From: Fictibacillus fluitans
GTDB lineage: Bacteria; Bacillota; Bacilli; Bacillales; Fictibacillaceae
DNA: 64,000 nucleotides
Direction of reading: 5' to 3'
NCBI RefSeq assembly: GCF_030418125.1
Contig: NZ_JAUHTR010000005.1
Location: forward strand, 1-64,000
The notes under the pieces were generated by a model. It made no database searches and had not been told where the DNA came from. It saw only the letters and a program-made list of their open reading frames with translations. Shown here piece by piece: positions 34,232 through 43,515 of the stretch. Every line of letters starts with the position of its first letter. The first letter of the stretch is position 1. Both the position numbers and the translations under genes were made by a program.

Positions 34232-34240
34232 CATACAGAT

Positions 34241-35179
34241 TTACTTGTTAAAAATGTACTTGTCTTTAAGCCGGTCAAATTCACCTTGCAGCTCCATTTC
34301 ATCCATCCACAGGTTCACCCAGTTTTCATACACGGAATCGCCTCTCGGAATCATGTATGCTTTCTGGCTTTTCGTGAAGGTTTTATCGGTAAGCGCCGCA
34401 TACAGCCTTGTATCCCTGCTGGCATAATACATTGCTTCGGTACTGTCTGTGATCATCACATCCACTTTTCCTTCAGCGACCATATGAGGAATATCAAGGT
34501 TGTTTTGCACAACAACGACCTTTGCCTTTTTAATGTTGGCATCGACAAATTTTTGGTTGGTTCCTCCAGGATTGACGCCGATCGTCACATCAGGCTGATC
34601 AATGGCCTCCAGGCTCGTGAACCGGGCCTTATCCTCCATTCGGATCAACGGAGATTTTCCTTCATTCAAATACGGACGGGTTAATTGCGCCGTCTTTTGA
34701 CGTTCCGTATTTCGGCTCACTCCGCCGACTGCAATATCAAATTTGTCATCCAGCAGATCATCCATAAGCGTCGGCCAGGTGGTTTTTACAAAATTGACCT
34801 TTACACCCAGGTCCTTCGCCATCAGTTCTGCCGCTTCAATATCAAAGCCTTCGAACGTTTTGGTGTCCGGGTTATAAAAGGTAAACGGCTTATAGTCACC
34901 CGTTGTTCCTACACGAATGACCCCTTTTTTCATGATGCGGTCCAGCCTTGAAGCCACTGTATAATGGTTCCGCTTTTTATGAAGCACACTGCCTGAGGCA
35001 CTTGCCAGTTCACCAGCCGGTACATACGGCTTGCCATTAATCTCAAGTGTGCTAAGCTGTTTGCCGTTCCATTCCAGTTCCCCTTCTTTTGTTGCTGAGG
35101 TGAAATTCATTCCACCGGCACCAATACAGGCAATAAATACGAATACTGCCATCCACTTCACGATTTTTTTGCTCTTCAT
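34241..35179 (-). CDS. PheC-like solute-binding-fold protein with short copper-amine-oxidase-like N-domain
   Basis: 312 residues. Signal region MKSKKIVKWMAVFVFIAC could be a lipoprotein signal (FIAC) or a cleaved one ending near NFTSA. Residues about 38-75 (LEINGKPYVPAGELASASG) look like a copper amine oxidase N-terminal-like domain, a wall-associated fold. The rest (about 78-312) is a type 2 periplasmic-binding fold with RLDRIMKKGVIRVGTTGDYKPF, NPGGTNQKF and YLNEGKSPL, which matches cyclohexadienyl dehydratase PheC more closely than amino acid receptors. PheC has Glu where this one has Gln in GGTN(E/Q)KF. No permease or ATPase is adjacent. Start at ATG 35179 after GGAGG. Confidence 0.8.
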   Translation of the reverse strand: MKSKKIVKWMAVFVFIACIGAGGMNFTSATKEGELEWNGKQLSTLEINGKPYVPAGELASASGSVLHKKRNHYTVASRLDRIMKKGVIRVGTTGDYKPFTFYNPDTKTFEGFDIEAAELMAKDLGVKVNFVKTTWPTLMDDLLDDKFDIAVGGVSRNTERQKTAQLTRPYLNEGKSPLIRMEDKARFTSLEAIDQPDVTIGVNPGGTNQKFVDANIKKAKVVVVQNNLDIPHMVAEGKVDVMITDSTEAMYYASRDTRLYAALTDKTFTKSQKAYMIPRGDSVYENWVNLWMDEMELQGEFDRLKDKYIFNK

Positions 35180-35307
35180 ATGCATCCTCCATTTTATGAG
35201 ATACATCCATTATTCATAGAGCGGAAGAGCAAGTACACCAATTTTCTGAAAATTCTACAAAAGGGTTATTTAGTCTGGAGAGGAAAGTCCCGCATTCTTC
35301 TTTCCAC

Positions 35308-35332
35308 AAAAAAAGCACAGCAGCCGCTGTAC
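35308..35332 (-). terminator. Terminator of the radical SAM gene
   Basis: ACAGC-GGCT-GCTGT hairpin with T-run on the minus strand. Confidence 0.65.
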
Positions 35333-35344
35333 CTTTTATCTGAT

Positions 35345-36214
35345 CTAGAAAAAGGTTAAATTTTCGCCAATTCCTGCATCCCGCTTTTCGGGGATCGGCG
35401 TAAAGCCGTCTTTGGAAAGCATAACCTCTGCCTCATCGCCTATTTGTTCCTGCATCATCTTCAGAACCACCTTATATGCGGTGGGACTGTACCACTTTTC
35501 CATTCCGGTCCGTTTGTAGATGTCGTAAATGCCGAGGCGCTCGGTCCGCTTGCCTCCGCTGCCGTCTCCCATCCAAAAGTCATCAATCGTCACCCGGTCC
35601 GCGATGGGCCGAAGCTTTTCAGGGAATTCTTTAGAGCAGGGCAGCAGCGGAGACAGGCTGGCCTGAGTAGTAATACCCGCTTCTTTGATCTCCCGCAGCG
35701 CCTGCATTCTGGCCGGAATCGGCGGGGCTGTGGGAGCAAAGGCTTTGCGGATGTCTTCTTTATCCGTTTCGATGGTCATCGATACCCGCACATGATCGCC
35801 AAATTGTTTCAGGAGGTCAATATCGCGTTTAACCAGCGGTGAACGGGTCTGGACATGAAGAAAGTCGGGCGGCAGTTCGAGCATGACTTCGAGCAGTGAG
35901 CGGGTCAGCTTCGTTTCATGCTCCAACGGCTGATACGGATCAGTAGAAGAAGCCATGAAAATGGTGACGGGCCCTTTCTTTCTTGCCTTCGCCAGCTCCT
36001 GCCGCAGCAGCTCAGCAGCATTTGTTTTGATATCCACCCAAGTTCCCCACTCCTCTTCACGATATAGGGAGATGGGGAGCTGTCTTACATAACAATAAGA
36101 ACACGCAAAGGTACAGCCGGCATACGGATTCAGGGAGTGCGTAAAATCATCCAGCTGCCCCACACCGGGAGTCAATATGCTTTTCGATACAATGTCCTTC
36201 AGCTCCGCTTTCAT
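35345..36214 (-). CDS. Radical SAM protein (spore photoproduct lyase-like)
   Basis: 289-residue radical SAM enzyme of the SplB-like group. The cluster motif is CTFACSYCY at about residues 34-42, with PYAGC before it. Asp/Ser-rich ASSTDPYQPLEH near 92 and the MTIETDKEDIRKAFAP stretch are typical of this group. It is shorter than spore photoproduct lyase and lies outside a DNA repair context, so the reaction is unknown; many genomes carry this protein as a solitary gene. AAAAGGAGG before the ATG. Confidence 0.85.
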   Translation of the reverse strand: MKAELKDIVSKSILTPGVGQLDDFTHSLNPYAGCTFACSYCYVRQLPISLYREEEWGTWVDIKTNAAELLRQELAKARKKGPVTIFMASSTDPYQPLEHETKLTRSLLEVMLELPPDFLHVQTRSPLVKRDIDLLKQFGDHVRVSMTIETDKEDIRKAFAPTAPPIPARMQALREIKEAGITTQASLSPLLPCSKEFPEKLRPIADRVTIDDFWMGDGSGGKRTERLGIYDIYKRTGMEKWYSPTAYKVVLKMMQEQIGDEAEVMLSKDGFTPIPEKRDAGIGENLTFF

Positions 36215-36234
36215 CCTGTATACCTCCTTTTCCT

Positions 36235-36930
36235 TTAAAGACCCATACTGTTTTTAAGGCCGCTTACTTCTTCCTTTGTTAAATGCCGCCACTGTCCTCT
36301 AGGCAAATCGCCCAAAGATATGTCCATAATCCGTATTCGTTCCAATTTAATGACAGTGTAGCCAAATGCACGGCACATTCTCCTGATTTGCCGGTTCAAC
36401 CCCTGCGTCAATATAATGCGAAATTCATCGTCGCTCACCCGTTCAACCACACAGGGGTTCGTAACCGCACCGGGAATCTGAACACCTTGAGCCATGCCGG
36501 AAATAAATTCATCGCTAAAAGCCTTATCAAGTGTTACCAGGTATTCCTTTTCATGGCCATGATCGCCATGTGAGATCGCATGAGAGAGCTCACCGTCATT
36601 AGTCATCAGAATTAAACCTTCTGAAGCTTTGTCCAGGCGCCCGACGGGAAAGATCCGTTCTTCGTAACCAACAAAATCAATAATATTACCTTCGATATGG
36701 GAAGCGGCCGTACACGTAATGCCGGCCGGTTTATTTAACACAATGTACACCGAGTTTACCTTATTTTCAATGGTTTTCCCATCAATCTGCACGATGTCGC
36801 CCGGCCCAACAATCTGTCCCATTCCGCATACTGCCCCATTAAGAGTAACCCTTCCTGCTTTAAGGTATCTGTCTGTTTCCCGTCTGGATATACTCATTGC
36901 CTGGCTGATGTATTGGTTGACCTTCATCAT
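36235..36930 (-). CDS. 23S rRNA pseudouridine synthase, RluF/YjbC-like
   Basis: 231 residues: an S4 RNA-binding domain (about 4-50) followed by a RsuA-family pseudouridine synthase domain with the catalytic Asp in GRLDKASEGL (about 98-107) and the closing block RQIRRMCRAFGY. It modifies an rRNA uridine; RluF-type enzymes act at position 2604 in E. coli. Two ATGs stand in tandem at the start, the second (36927) having the better ribosome-site spacing. It follows the YdeI-like gene by 22 bases. Confidence 0.9.
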   Translation of the reverse strand: MMKVNQYISQAMSISRRETDRYLKAGRVTLNGAVCGMGQIVGPGDIVQIDGKTIENKVNSVYIVLNKPAGITCTAASHIEGNIIDFVGYEERIFPVGRLDKASEGLILMTNDGELSHAISHGDHGHEKEYLVTLDKAFSDEFISGMAQGVQIPGAVTNPCVVERVSDDEFRIILTQGLNRQIRRMCRAFGYTVIKLERIRIMDISLGDLPRGQWRHLTKEEVSGLKNSMGL

Positions 36931-36952
36931 TTTCCTGCTTTCTTAATAAACG

Positions 36953-37531
36953 TTAAGGATAAATCTTCTCGCCTTTTTCAAGCATCTCCAGAAATTGATT
37001 CATCCGTTTAATCCGGGTTTCTGGTTTCTTGGCTGTCTGAAGTCTGTAAAGAATGGCATACCGGTTCCGGCTGTTTAGCGTTTCAAAAAAAGCCTTTGCG
37101 TTTGGCCGCTGATCAAGCTCTTTTTCAAAGTCCTCAGGTAGACTTTTATCGCTTTGCGGGGCATATGCTTTTTCCCAAAGACCGCTCTCTTTTGCTCTTT
37201 CAATCGCCTGAAGCCCTGCAGGTTTCATTTTTCCCACTTCCATTAGTTCTTCTGCTTTGTCCTTATTCACCTTTGACCACATGCTTTTCGGCCCTCTCGG
37301 CGTAAACCGCTGCAGCCATGTTTCATCATCATATTTTTCCTTCTGGCTGTCAATCCATCCGTAGCATAAGGCGCTTTCCAAAGCTTCGGCATAGCTCGGC
37401 GTCACCTTGCCTGAATTCTTTTTCGCAATATGAATCCGAATGCCCGGGGATGAATGATGATGATCTTCAAGCCATTCTTCCATTGCTTGCTGACTTTCAA
37501 ACCATACCACCGGCAATTCTTCTTTAGCCAT
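36953..37531 (-). CDS. YdeI/OmdA-family protein
   Basis: 192-residue protein of the YdeI/OmpD-associated group. The N-terminal part VVWFESQQAMEEWLEDHH and the sequence YAEALESALCYGWIDSQKEKYDDETWLQRFTPRG (about 46-79) are diagnostic; the C-terminal FFETLNSRNRYAILYRLQTAKKPETR completes the second conserved block. Sometimes annotated as bacteriocin-protection protein, but the biochemical role is unknown. First gene of a pair with rluF-like gene. Confidence 0.88.
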   Translation of the reverse strand: MAKEELPVVWFESQQAMEEWLEDHHHSSPGIRIHIAKKNSGKVTPSYAEALESALCYGWIDSQKEKYDDETWLQRFTPRGPKSMWSKVNKDKAEELMEVGKMKPAGLQAIERAKESGLWEKAYAPQSDKSLPEDFEKELDQRPNAKAFFETLNSRNRYAILYRLQTAKKPETRIKRMNQFLEMLEKGEKIYP

Positions 37532-37580
37532 TCTTTTCCGCCTCCACTCCTATTCGTTGATGAAGTACTACGTCAAAGAA

Positions 37581-37618
37581 AAAAGAAATCCTCCCGATCA
37601 TTCGGGAGAATTTCTTTT
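37581..37618. terminator. Terminator after the AmiS/UreI gene
   Basis: Near-perfect 16-bp stem AAAAGAAATCCTCCCG/CGGGAGAATTTCTTTT. Confidence 0.85.
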
Positions 37619-37621
37619 GAA

Positions 37622-38254
37622 TTAAGAAGCCGCCTGTACTTCCAAACGTTTCTCTTTTTTCTGTGATCTCAATACCAGCTGAATAGTGCAAACAATAAAG
37701 TATATGAACGATGCGATAAGCAAGTATGTCCATGCCTGTGAAACGGCTTGCGTTTTCCATACTCCTGCCAGAGAAAGAAGGGCAGGAAAAGTCAGCGTCA
37801 CCCATGACTGCACGAATGCAACCTTGCCAATATACGTATCGATCTTTTTGTTTAAAGCACCTGAAAGGAAGAACAGGAACCATAAATAAGCCCATGCCAC
37901 CCAGGTCAGGCTTCCGACTGTATCCTGGAACTTCAGGAACGACACCACAGCATATAGAATGGCGACAACCGAAACCCATAGCGAATAATAACCAAGACCG
38001 CTGCCATGAAGGCCTTTCACGTTCGTAACACCAACAAATAAATATGTCAGCCCGAATAAAAAGATCGAAGCCAAATTAAAGATGGTCCAATGCTGTTGAT
38101 CCGAGATCACGATCAGGTAAAAAGGAATGACGACCTGAAGCACTCCGACAAACAAGTTAAAATATCCAACACTCTTGGCATCCGCTTTGCCGAAAAGCAT
38201 AAAGCTATTTAAAAACAGGGCTGCTCCTGAAAGAAATAAACCGACATCACCCAT
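37622..38254 (-). CDS. AmiS/UreI-family urea or amide channel
   Basis: 210-residue membrane protein of the AmiS/UreI family with about six or seven helices. Typical parts are the N-terminal VGLFLSGAALFLNSFMLFGK, LFGLTYLFVGVTNVKGLHGSGLGYYSL near residue 72-98, and the conserved LTWVAWAYLWFLFFLSGAL. Members pass urea or short-chain amides and in bacilli are often next to urease or amidase genes. None is present here, so it is an orphan channel in this window. It ends in a basic tail. Confidence 0.88.
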   Translation of the reverse strand: MGDVGLFLSGAALFLNSFMLFGKADAKSVGYFNLFVGVLQVVIPFYLIVISDQQHWTIFNLASIFLFGLTYLFVGVTNVKGLHGSGLGYYSLWVSVVAILYAVVSFLKFQDTVGSLTWVAWAYLWFLFFLSGALNKKIDTYIGKVAFVQSWVTLTFPALLSLAGVWKTQAVSQAWTYLLIASFIYFIVCTIQLVLRSQKKEKRLEVQAAS

Positions 38255-38315
38255 AATGGTTGCTGTGAGAAAAAAACCTCACAGACTATTCACCTCACTT
38301 TTAATCGTTAAAAAA

Positions 38316-38360
38316 GAAAAAGCAGATCCCTCCGCCTGAAGCGGAAAGGGATATGCCTGC
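38316..38360 (-). terminator. Terminator of the deoC-cdd-nupC operon
   Basis: Stem ATCCCTTTCCGC/GCGGAGGGAT with loop TTCA and a T-rich tail on the minus strand. Confidence 0.75.
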
Positions 38361-38379
38361 TTGATCTTTAAAATTTAAC

Positions 38380-39561
38380 TTACAGAATGAAACTTACGAT
38401 GATGGCTGAAAGAACGCTGACAAGCGTTGCTCCATAAAGAAGCTTCAGTCCGAAACGTGCAACCACGTTACCTTGCTTTTCACTTAGTCCTTTAACCGCA
38501 CCGGCGATAATTCCGATGGATGAGAAGTTAGCGAAGGATACAAGGAATACAGAGATGATACCCAATGTACGAGGGCTCATTGCCTCTTGTACTTTTCCGA
38601 GCTGAATCATCGCTACAAACTCGTTTGTAACCAGTTTGGTTGCCATAATTCCACCGGCTGAAACAGCTTCTGCCCAAGGAACACCCATGATGAAGGCAAC
38701 AGGAGCAAAGATGTAACCAAGCACATGCTGGAAAGTAACACCGAAAATCATGTCAAACACACTGTCGATCGCTGCCATCAAGGCAACAAAGCCTATCAGC
38801 ATAGCTCCTACGATAATCGCGACTTTAAAGCCGTCCATGATGTATTCGCCAAGCATTTCAAAGAAAGATTGCTTCTCTTCTTCCTGTACTTCAAGAATAT
38901 CTTCGTTCTCATCCACTTTATACGGATTGATGATGGAAGCGATAATGAATCCGCCGAAAAGGTTAAGCACTAGCGCCGTCACAACGTATTTTGGCTCAAT
39001 CATGGTCATGTAGGCACCTACAATGGACATGGAAACCGTTGACATTGCTGATGCACAAAGTGTGTACAAGCGATGCTCGGGAATGCGCCCCAATTGTTTT
39101 TTCACCGTGATGAAGACTTCAGATTGTCCAACCATAGCAGAAGCGATGGCATTGTAGGATTCGAGTTTCCCCATGCCGTTTACTTTACTAAGGACAAATC
39201 CAATAGCTCTCATAACAATCGGAAGTACTTTAATGTATTGGAAAATCCCAATCAAAACAGAAATAAACACGATTGGAAGCAATACCGTTAAAAAGAACGG
39301 CATCTGGCCGTCGTTGGCGATTCCGCCGAAGACAAAATCAACACCGGCCGCTGCAAATTCAAGCAGCTTTTCAAACACACCGGCAAACGCTTTAATAACA
39401 ACCAGACCAAACCTTGTATTTAACAAAATGTAGGCCAGAATGAGCTGCAGAACGATCATAATGGCTATTGGCTTATAATTAACTTGTTTGCGGTTGTTGG
39501 ATGCAAGCAAGGCCAAACCCAGTACGACAACAAGCCCTAGAATCGCAATAATATATGTCAT
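38380..39561 (-). CDS. nupC: NupC-type concentrative nucleoside transporter
   Basis: 393-residue CNT-family nucleoside:cation symporter with about ten membrane segments. The motifs [16 protein letters not shown] and the conserved late stretch [12 protein letters not shown] and [13 protein letters not shown] are present. It imports (deoxy)nucleosides for the Cdd and DeoC enzymes encoded upstream in the same operon. From memory B. subtilis has the order dra(deoC)-nupC-pdp; here cdd stands between deoC and nupC and no pdp follows. Confidence 0.93.
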   Translation of the reverse strand: MTYIIAILGLVVVLGLALLASNNRKQVNYKPIAIMIVLQLILAYILLNTRFGLVVIKAFAGVFEKLLEFAAAGVDFVFGGIANDGQMPFFLTVLLPIVFISVLIGIFQYIKVLPIVMRAIGFVLSKVNGMGKLESYNAIASAMVGQSEVFITVKKQLGRIPEHRLYTLCASAMSTVSMSIVGAYMTMIEPKYVVTALVLNLFGGFIIASIINPYKVDENEDILEVQEEEKQSFFEMLGEYIMDGFKVAIIVGAMLIGFVALMAAIDSVFDMIFGVTFQHVLGYIFAPVAFIMGVPWAEAVSAGGIMATKLVTNEFVAMIQLGKVQEAMSPRTLGIISVFLVSFANFSSIGIIAGAVKGLSEKQGNVVARFGLKLLYGATLVSVLSAIIVSFIL

Positions 39562-39606
39562 AAGTCATTTCTCCTAAGTTGTTTTTTTGCAAGGTGAAGT
39601 GAGAAA

Positions 39607-40017
<411 letters not shown>

Positions 40018-40033
40018 TCAGATGGTTTATTGT

Positions 40034-40711
40034 TTAGTAAGAGCTATTAGACGTCTGACCTTTTGCGATAGCAACACCAGAGCTTGCACCGATACGAGTC
40101 GCACCCGCATTTACCACGTTTTGTGCATCTTCAAGGCTGCGGACGCCGCCGGACGCTTTTACACCGATATCCGGTCCAACTGTTTTTCTCATTAGGGCTA
40201 CATCTTCTGGGGTAGCTCCACCTGTAGAAAATCCTGTGGATGTTTTAACGAAGTCAGCTCCTGCTTTTACAGATAATTCACAAGCAATTACTTTTTCTTC
40301 ATCTGTAAGCAGTGAAGTTTCAATGATTACCTTTGTCAACGCTTTGCCTTTGGCAGCTTCAACAACAGCTTTGATATCATTTTCAACTGCATCATACTGT
40401 TTGCTTTTCAATGCTCCGATGTTGATTACCATGTCAACTTCGTCTGCACCGTTTTCAATCGCATTCTTGGTTTCAAGTGCTTTAACTTCCGATGTGGATG
40501 CTCCAAGAGGAAATCCGATCACCGTACATACTTTAACTTCTGGTGTATCCTTTAAAATTTCAGCTGATGCTTTCACCCAAGTTGGGTTTACACAGACAGA
40601 AGCAAATTTGTGTTCTTTTGCTTCCTGAGCAAGCACTTGGATTTGTTCTAGCGTAGCATCCGCTTTTAGCAATGTATGGTCAATCATTTGAACTAAATTA
40701 GTGTTAGACAT
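40034..40711 (-). CDS. deoC: Deoxyribose-phosphate aldolase
   Basis: 225-residue class I aldolase that cleaves 2-deoxyribose 5-phosphate to glyceraldehyde 3-phosphate and acetaldehyde. The Schiff-base Lys lies in [11 protein letters not shown] (about 150-155), the second Lys in GVKASGGVR, and [11 protein letters not shown] is the conserved strand 3. First gene of the catabolic operon, under DeoR and probably CcpA control. TIM-barrel length is as usual. Confidence 0.96.
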   Translation of the reverse strand: MSNTNLVQMIDHTLLKADATLEQIQVLAQEAKEHKFASVCVNPTWVKASAEILKDTPEVKVCTVIGFPLGASTSEVKALETKNAIENGADEVDMVINIGALKSKQYDAVENDIKAVVEAAKGKALTKVIIETSLLTDEEKVIACELSVKAGADFVKTSTGFSTGGATPEDVALMRKTVGPDIGVKASGGVRSLEDAQNVVNAGATRIGASSGVAIAKGQTSNSSY

Positions 40712-40739
40712 ACTGATTATTCCTTTCTGTTTTCAAAAA

Positions 40740-40757
40740 TGATAAAACGCTTTCAGT
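40740..40757. promoter_or_regulatory. Possible cre site of the deoC operon
   Basis: On the minus strand TGAAAGCG followed by TTTTATCA; the left half is a perfect cre half, the right half is displaced by two bases. It lies downstream of the promoter, as cre sites often do. Confidence 0.35.
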
Positions 40758-40780
40758 CATGCATTTTGGTTCGCATGAAC

Positions 40781-40809
40781 ACTATACCAAGCAATTGAAC
40801 AAATGTAAA
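40781..40809 (-). promoter_or_regulatory. Sigma-A promoter of deoC-cdd-nupC
   Basis: -35 TTTACA (40804-40809), 17-bp spacer, -10 TATAGT (40781-40786), read on the minus strand. The -35 is the end of a DeoR-type element. Confidence 0.8.
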
Positions 40810-40831
40810 TAACTATATGAACAAATGTAAA
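40796..40831. promoter_or_regulatory. DeoR operator: two direct repeats
   Basis: TGAACAAATGTAAA occurs at 40796-40809 and 40818-40831, 22 bp apart. One overlaps the -35 box of the deoC promoter and one lies just upstream, matching the arrangement I recall for DeoR of B. subtilis. A third copy with one change, TGAACATATGTAAA, is at 41870-41883 upstream of deoR. Confidence 0.75.
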
Positions 40832-40847
40832 AGTATTTTTTTCCAAT

Positions 40848-40866
40848 AAAAAATCCCCGAAGGGAC
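40848..40866 (-). terminator. Terminator of deoR
   Basis: TCCC-TTCG-GGGA hairpin with T-run on the minus strand at the deoR stop. Confidence 0.65.
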
Positions 40867-40868
40867 AG

Positions 40869-41810
40869 CTAGTTTTTATCCAGCAATGACCGGGCTGTAA
40901 ACTGGTCGGTAACAAGGACATTGGCATAGCCGCCTTTGAGTGCGGCGCATATCCCGTCGATCTTTTGCTGTCCACCGGCAACCAAAATGGAATGGTCCTT
41001 TTTCTTCAGCTCCATCAAATCAATTCCCAGTGTCCGTTCATTAATGTCGGCATTCAGAATCTCACCGTTTTCGTCAATAAAACGGGAACAGAGATCCCCT
41101 GCTGCTTTATAGCGGATTTGTTTTTGGTCTTCCTCAGAAAAGTAGCCCAGCTGGAACAGGAGTGACTCGGACTTGACTGCTCCAATGGTAAATAAGGCGA
41201 TGTTCGCTTCTTTCCCCAAATCCAAAATCCGTTTAATGTGCCGGTCTGCCTCCATTGCCTGCTTCACCACAATATGGTCCACAATGGCCGGAAGCGGCAA
41301 ATAAACGGGCACGGTGTTATATGCTTTTCCAAACAAGCTCAGTACTTCGGAATGGTAGGTGTGGGTCTCCGAATGGCTGATTCCGCCTTTCAGCTGGACT
41401 ACCTTCACATCTTTAACGAACTTTTGCTTCAAGTGGCAGGCAACATGATAAAGGGTGGTTCCCCAGGTTACCCCAATGATATCTCCATCCTGCGTAATTT
41501 CATAAAGATAGGCTGCGGCTTTTTCACCCAGTTCTTCTTTTATCAGTCCGCTTTCGTATTGGGGGACAGAAGCTACAATGGCCTTCTTTAGATGAAACTT
41601 CTGCTCAAGATCACTGGACAGTTGTTCAATGTCATTTTCGGGGTCCATTATTTTGATTTGAACGATCCCTTCGCTTTTGGCGAGCTGAAGCAACCTTGAA
41701 ACAGTGGGCCGTGATATTCCCAACTCAGCTGCAATTTGATTTTGATTGTAGTCCAGTAAATAATAAAGCTTTGCTGCCTCTATTACCTTCTTCAATTTAT
41801 CCTGTTCCAA
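40869..41810 (-). CDS. deoR: Deoxyribonucleoside regulator DeoR (SorC family)
   Basis: Repressor of deoxynucleoside catabolism, 313 residues: helix-turn-helix at about 20-42 (QNQIAAELGISRPTVSRLLQLAKSEG) and a SorC-type sugar-binding domain (about 55-313) with GVTWGTTLYH and VVQLKGGISHSETHTYHSE. It follows B. subtilis DeoR closely. The start is TTG 41810, with GGTGGAG upstream, giving the same N-terminal length as the B. subtilis protein; a GTG 21 bases upstream is the alternative. Deoxyribose 5-phosphate is the known effector in B. subtilis. Confidence 0.92.
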   Translation of the reverse strand: MEQDKLKKVIEAAKLYYLLDYNQNQIAAELGISRPTVSRLLQLAKSEGIVQIKIMDPENDIEQLSSDLEQKFHLKKAIVASVPQYESGLIKEELGEKAAAYLYEITQDGDIIGVTWGTTLYHVACHLKQKFVKDVKVVQLKGGISHSETHTYHSEVLSLFGKAYNTVPVYLPLPAIVDHIVVKQAMEADRHIKRILDLGKEANIALFTIGAVKSESLLFQLGYFSEEDQKQIRYKAAGDLCSRFIDENGEILNADINERTLGIDLMELKKKDHSILVAGGQQKIDGICAALKGGYANVLVTDQFTARSLLDKN

Positions 41811-41869
41811 GCTTCTCCACCGCCATTTCACCTTTTCTTTTTTTCATTTTACCAAAATTTCATAAGTAA

Positions 41870-41883
41870 TGAACATATGTAAA
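41870..41883. promoter_or_regulatory. Single DeoR-type element upstream of deoR
   Basis: TGAACATATGTAAA, one base different from the repeats in front of deoC. It lies between deoR and the divergent monooxygenase gene and hints at autoregulation. Confidence 0.5.
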
Positions 41884-41915
41884 AAGATTCATTAAATATT
41901 ATTTCTAAAAATCGG

Positions 41916-41944
41916 TTGACTAAACCTTAAAAAGATCATATCTT
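41916..41944 (+). promoter_or_regulatory. Sigma-A promoter of the monooxygenase gene
   Basis: -35 TTGACT (41916-41921), 17-bp spacer, -10 TATCTT (41939-41944), immediately followed by the palindromic operator. Confidence 0.75.
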
Positions 41945-41948
41945 AAAA

Positions 41949-41969
41949 ATGAATGAATGATTCATTCAT
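41949..41969. promoter_or_regulatory. TetR-type operator, perfect palindrome
   Basis: 10-bp arms ATGAATGAAT and ATTCATTCAT around a central G, without mismatch. It covers the expected transcription start of the monooxygenase gene; the TetR gene directly downstream of that gene is the likely repressor. Confidence 0.85.
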
Positions 41970-41991
41970 AAAACGAGAGGAGAATGAAACA

Positions 41992-43473
41992 ATGAAAAAC
42001 CTGAGCACTGGACTGGTTATTGGCGGAAGTATAGGTGGTTTACTGGCCGCGCGTGTTTTATCCGATTTTTATTCCAAGGTGCTGATCGTTGAAAAAGATG
42101 CTTTTCCCGACGGTCCAGAGCACCGCCGCGGCACTCCCCAGGCTTTCCATCCGCATCGCATAACTTTACGCGGCAAAGCAATTATCGATCGTTTTTTTCC
42201 TGATTATGAACAAGACTTGATTTCATTTGGCGCGCCTTCTTCTCTTAATAAGATCATTCACCAGCAGAACCAGTACGGGACCATGGTCAGCCCTTATCCA
42301 AGAAACGATATAAAGTTCAGCCGGGCGGTGCTCGAATATGTTCTGCGGGAAAGGGTCAGGAAGATCGAAAACATTCACTTTCTCCAGCAGCATGATGTTC
42401 TTTCCCTCACCGCCTCCCCGGAGAACAGCAGAATTACAGGCGTCCTGGCCCGTGACCGGGAAACAGACTTACCTCCTTATATCATCACAGCTGATTTAGT
42501 AATAGATACAAGCGGAAGAACCTCAAAGCTAACCGAATGGCTCGGCAAACTGGGGTATACCGTTCCTCTTCCCGATAAAATGACCGCGGACATCGGATAC
42601 AGCACCCGAAGGTATAAACTCCCTCCCGGCAAGGAGCATCTGGCCGATAAATGGGATGCCGTGAATGTCGGAGGAACACCTGGAAAGACGTTCCTCGGTG
42701 CCTTTTCATTCATTGAAAACCAAGTGGCCGAAACGATCCTTTATCGTCCGGACGGTGTGTGTCCTCCGAGTGATCCTGTTCAATTTGAAAAGGAAATCGG
42801 CAAACTCCCAAGCCCCCTTATTTCAGAATTGATTTCAGGACTGGACCCCATTTCCCCGCCTAAAAGCTTCCGGGTCCCTCATTTATTCCGGCAACACTTT
42901 GAACAAATGGAAAACTGGCCGGCTGGTTTACTCGTTTTGGGAGATGCATATTCCAACTTTGATCCAATCTTTGGCCAGGGCATGACGGTTGCCGCGATGG
43001 AAGCGGAATTGCTTTACAAAGAGCTGGAGCATAATCATACATCCGAGACCGGCTATGAACAAAACCTGCTGAAGAAATTCCAGCATGTGATTGAAGCAGC
43101 CTGGTGGCTGAACTGTGCGGCTGATTTGCGCTGGCATGGAGTCGGCTATGAGGGAACCCAGCCTCTGAAGGGAATTGATTTTGGTCAAACCTTTATGGAT
43201 CTTTATTTAAAATATGCCACCGAAAAGCAGGACTGGAAGCTGTATGGACTCTATTGGGCCGTTAACACCCTGTCAGTCTCCCCAAGAACCATATTCAACC
43301 CGCAAATGGTTCGAACGGTCCTTTCCTCTTCTTCACATGGCCAAAGCGTGCTGGCTGAGCTGGAGAATGGTAAACCGCTTGAAGAAGCACTGAGGGATAT
43401 CCTTCCCGACTTTTCCGAAGAAATCTTTGCAGCTGCCAAAACGAATGAATTAGAGGTTCCTCGCGAGAATTGA
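41992..43473 (+). CDS. FAD-dependent monooxygenase/oxidoreductase
   Basis: 493-residue flavoprotein. The FAD-binding GxGxxG is VIGGSIGGLLAARVL at about residues 9-23, and the second FAD motif LLVLGDAYSNFDPIFGQGM at about 308-326, as in aromatic-ring hydroxylase-type enzymes. HRRGTPQAFHPH near 46-57 is shared by a group of uncharacterised relatives. The start at ATG 41992 follows GAGAGGAG; a frame from 41953 would begin inside the operator. Its promoter carries a perfect palindromic operator and a TetR gene follows, so the enzyme is probably induced by a toxic or aromatic compound. Confidence 0.85.
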   Translation: MKNLSTGLVIGGSIGGLLAARVLSDFYSKVLIVEKDAFPDGPEHRRGTPQAFHPHRITLRGKAIIDRFFPDYEQDLISFGAPSSLNKIIHQQNQYGTMVSPYPRNDIKFSRAVLEYVLRERVRKIENIHFLQQHDVLSLTASPENSRITGVLARDRETDLPPYIITADLVIDTSGRTSKLTEWLGKLGYTVPLPDKMTADIGYSTRRYKLPPGKEHLADKWDAVNVGGTPGKTFLGAFSFIENQVAETILYRPDGVCPPSDPVQFEKEIGKLPSPLISELISGLDPISPPKSFRVPHLFRQHFEQMENWPAGLLVLGDAYSNFDPIFGQGMTVAAMEAELLYKELEHNHTSETGYEQNLLKKFQHVIEAAWWLNCAADLRWHGVGYEGTQPLKGIDFGQTFMDLYLKYATEKQDWKLYGLYWAVNTLSVSPRTIFNPQMVRTVLSSSSHGQSVLAELENGKPLEEALRDILPDFSEEIFAAAKTNELEVPREN

Positions 43474-43515
43474 TATACTCTTCCTAAGAAGCAACAAACA
43501 CAGGAGTGAATACAT

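Noticed and set aside
34241-35179. ABC amino acid uptake operon
   Set aside because: Only a binding-type protein is present; no permease or ATPase gene lies on either side.
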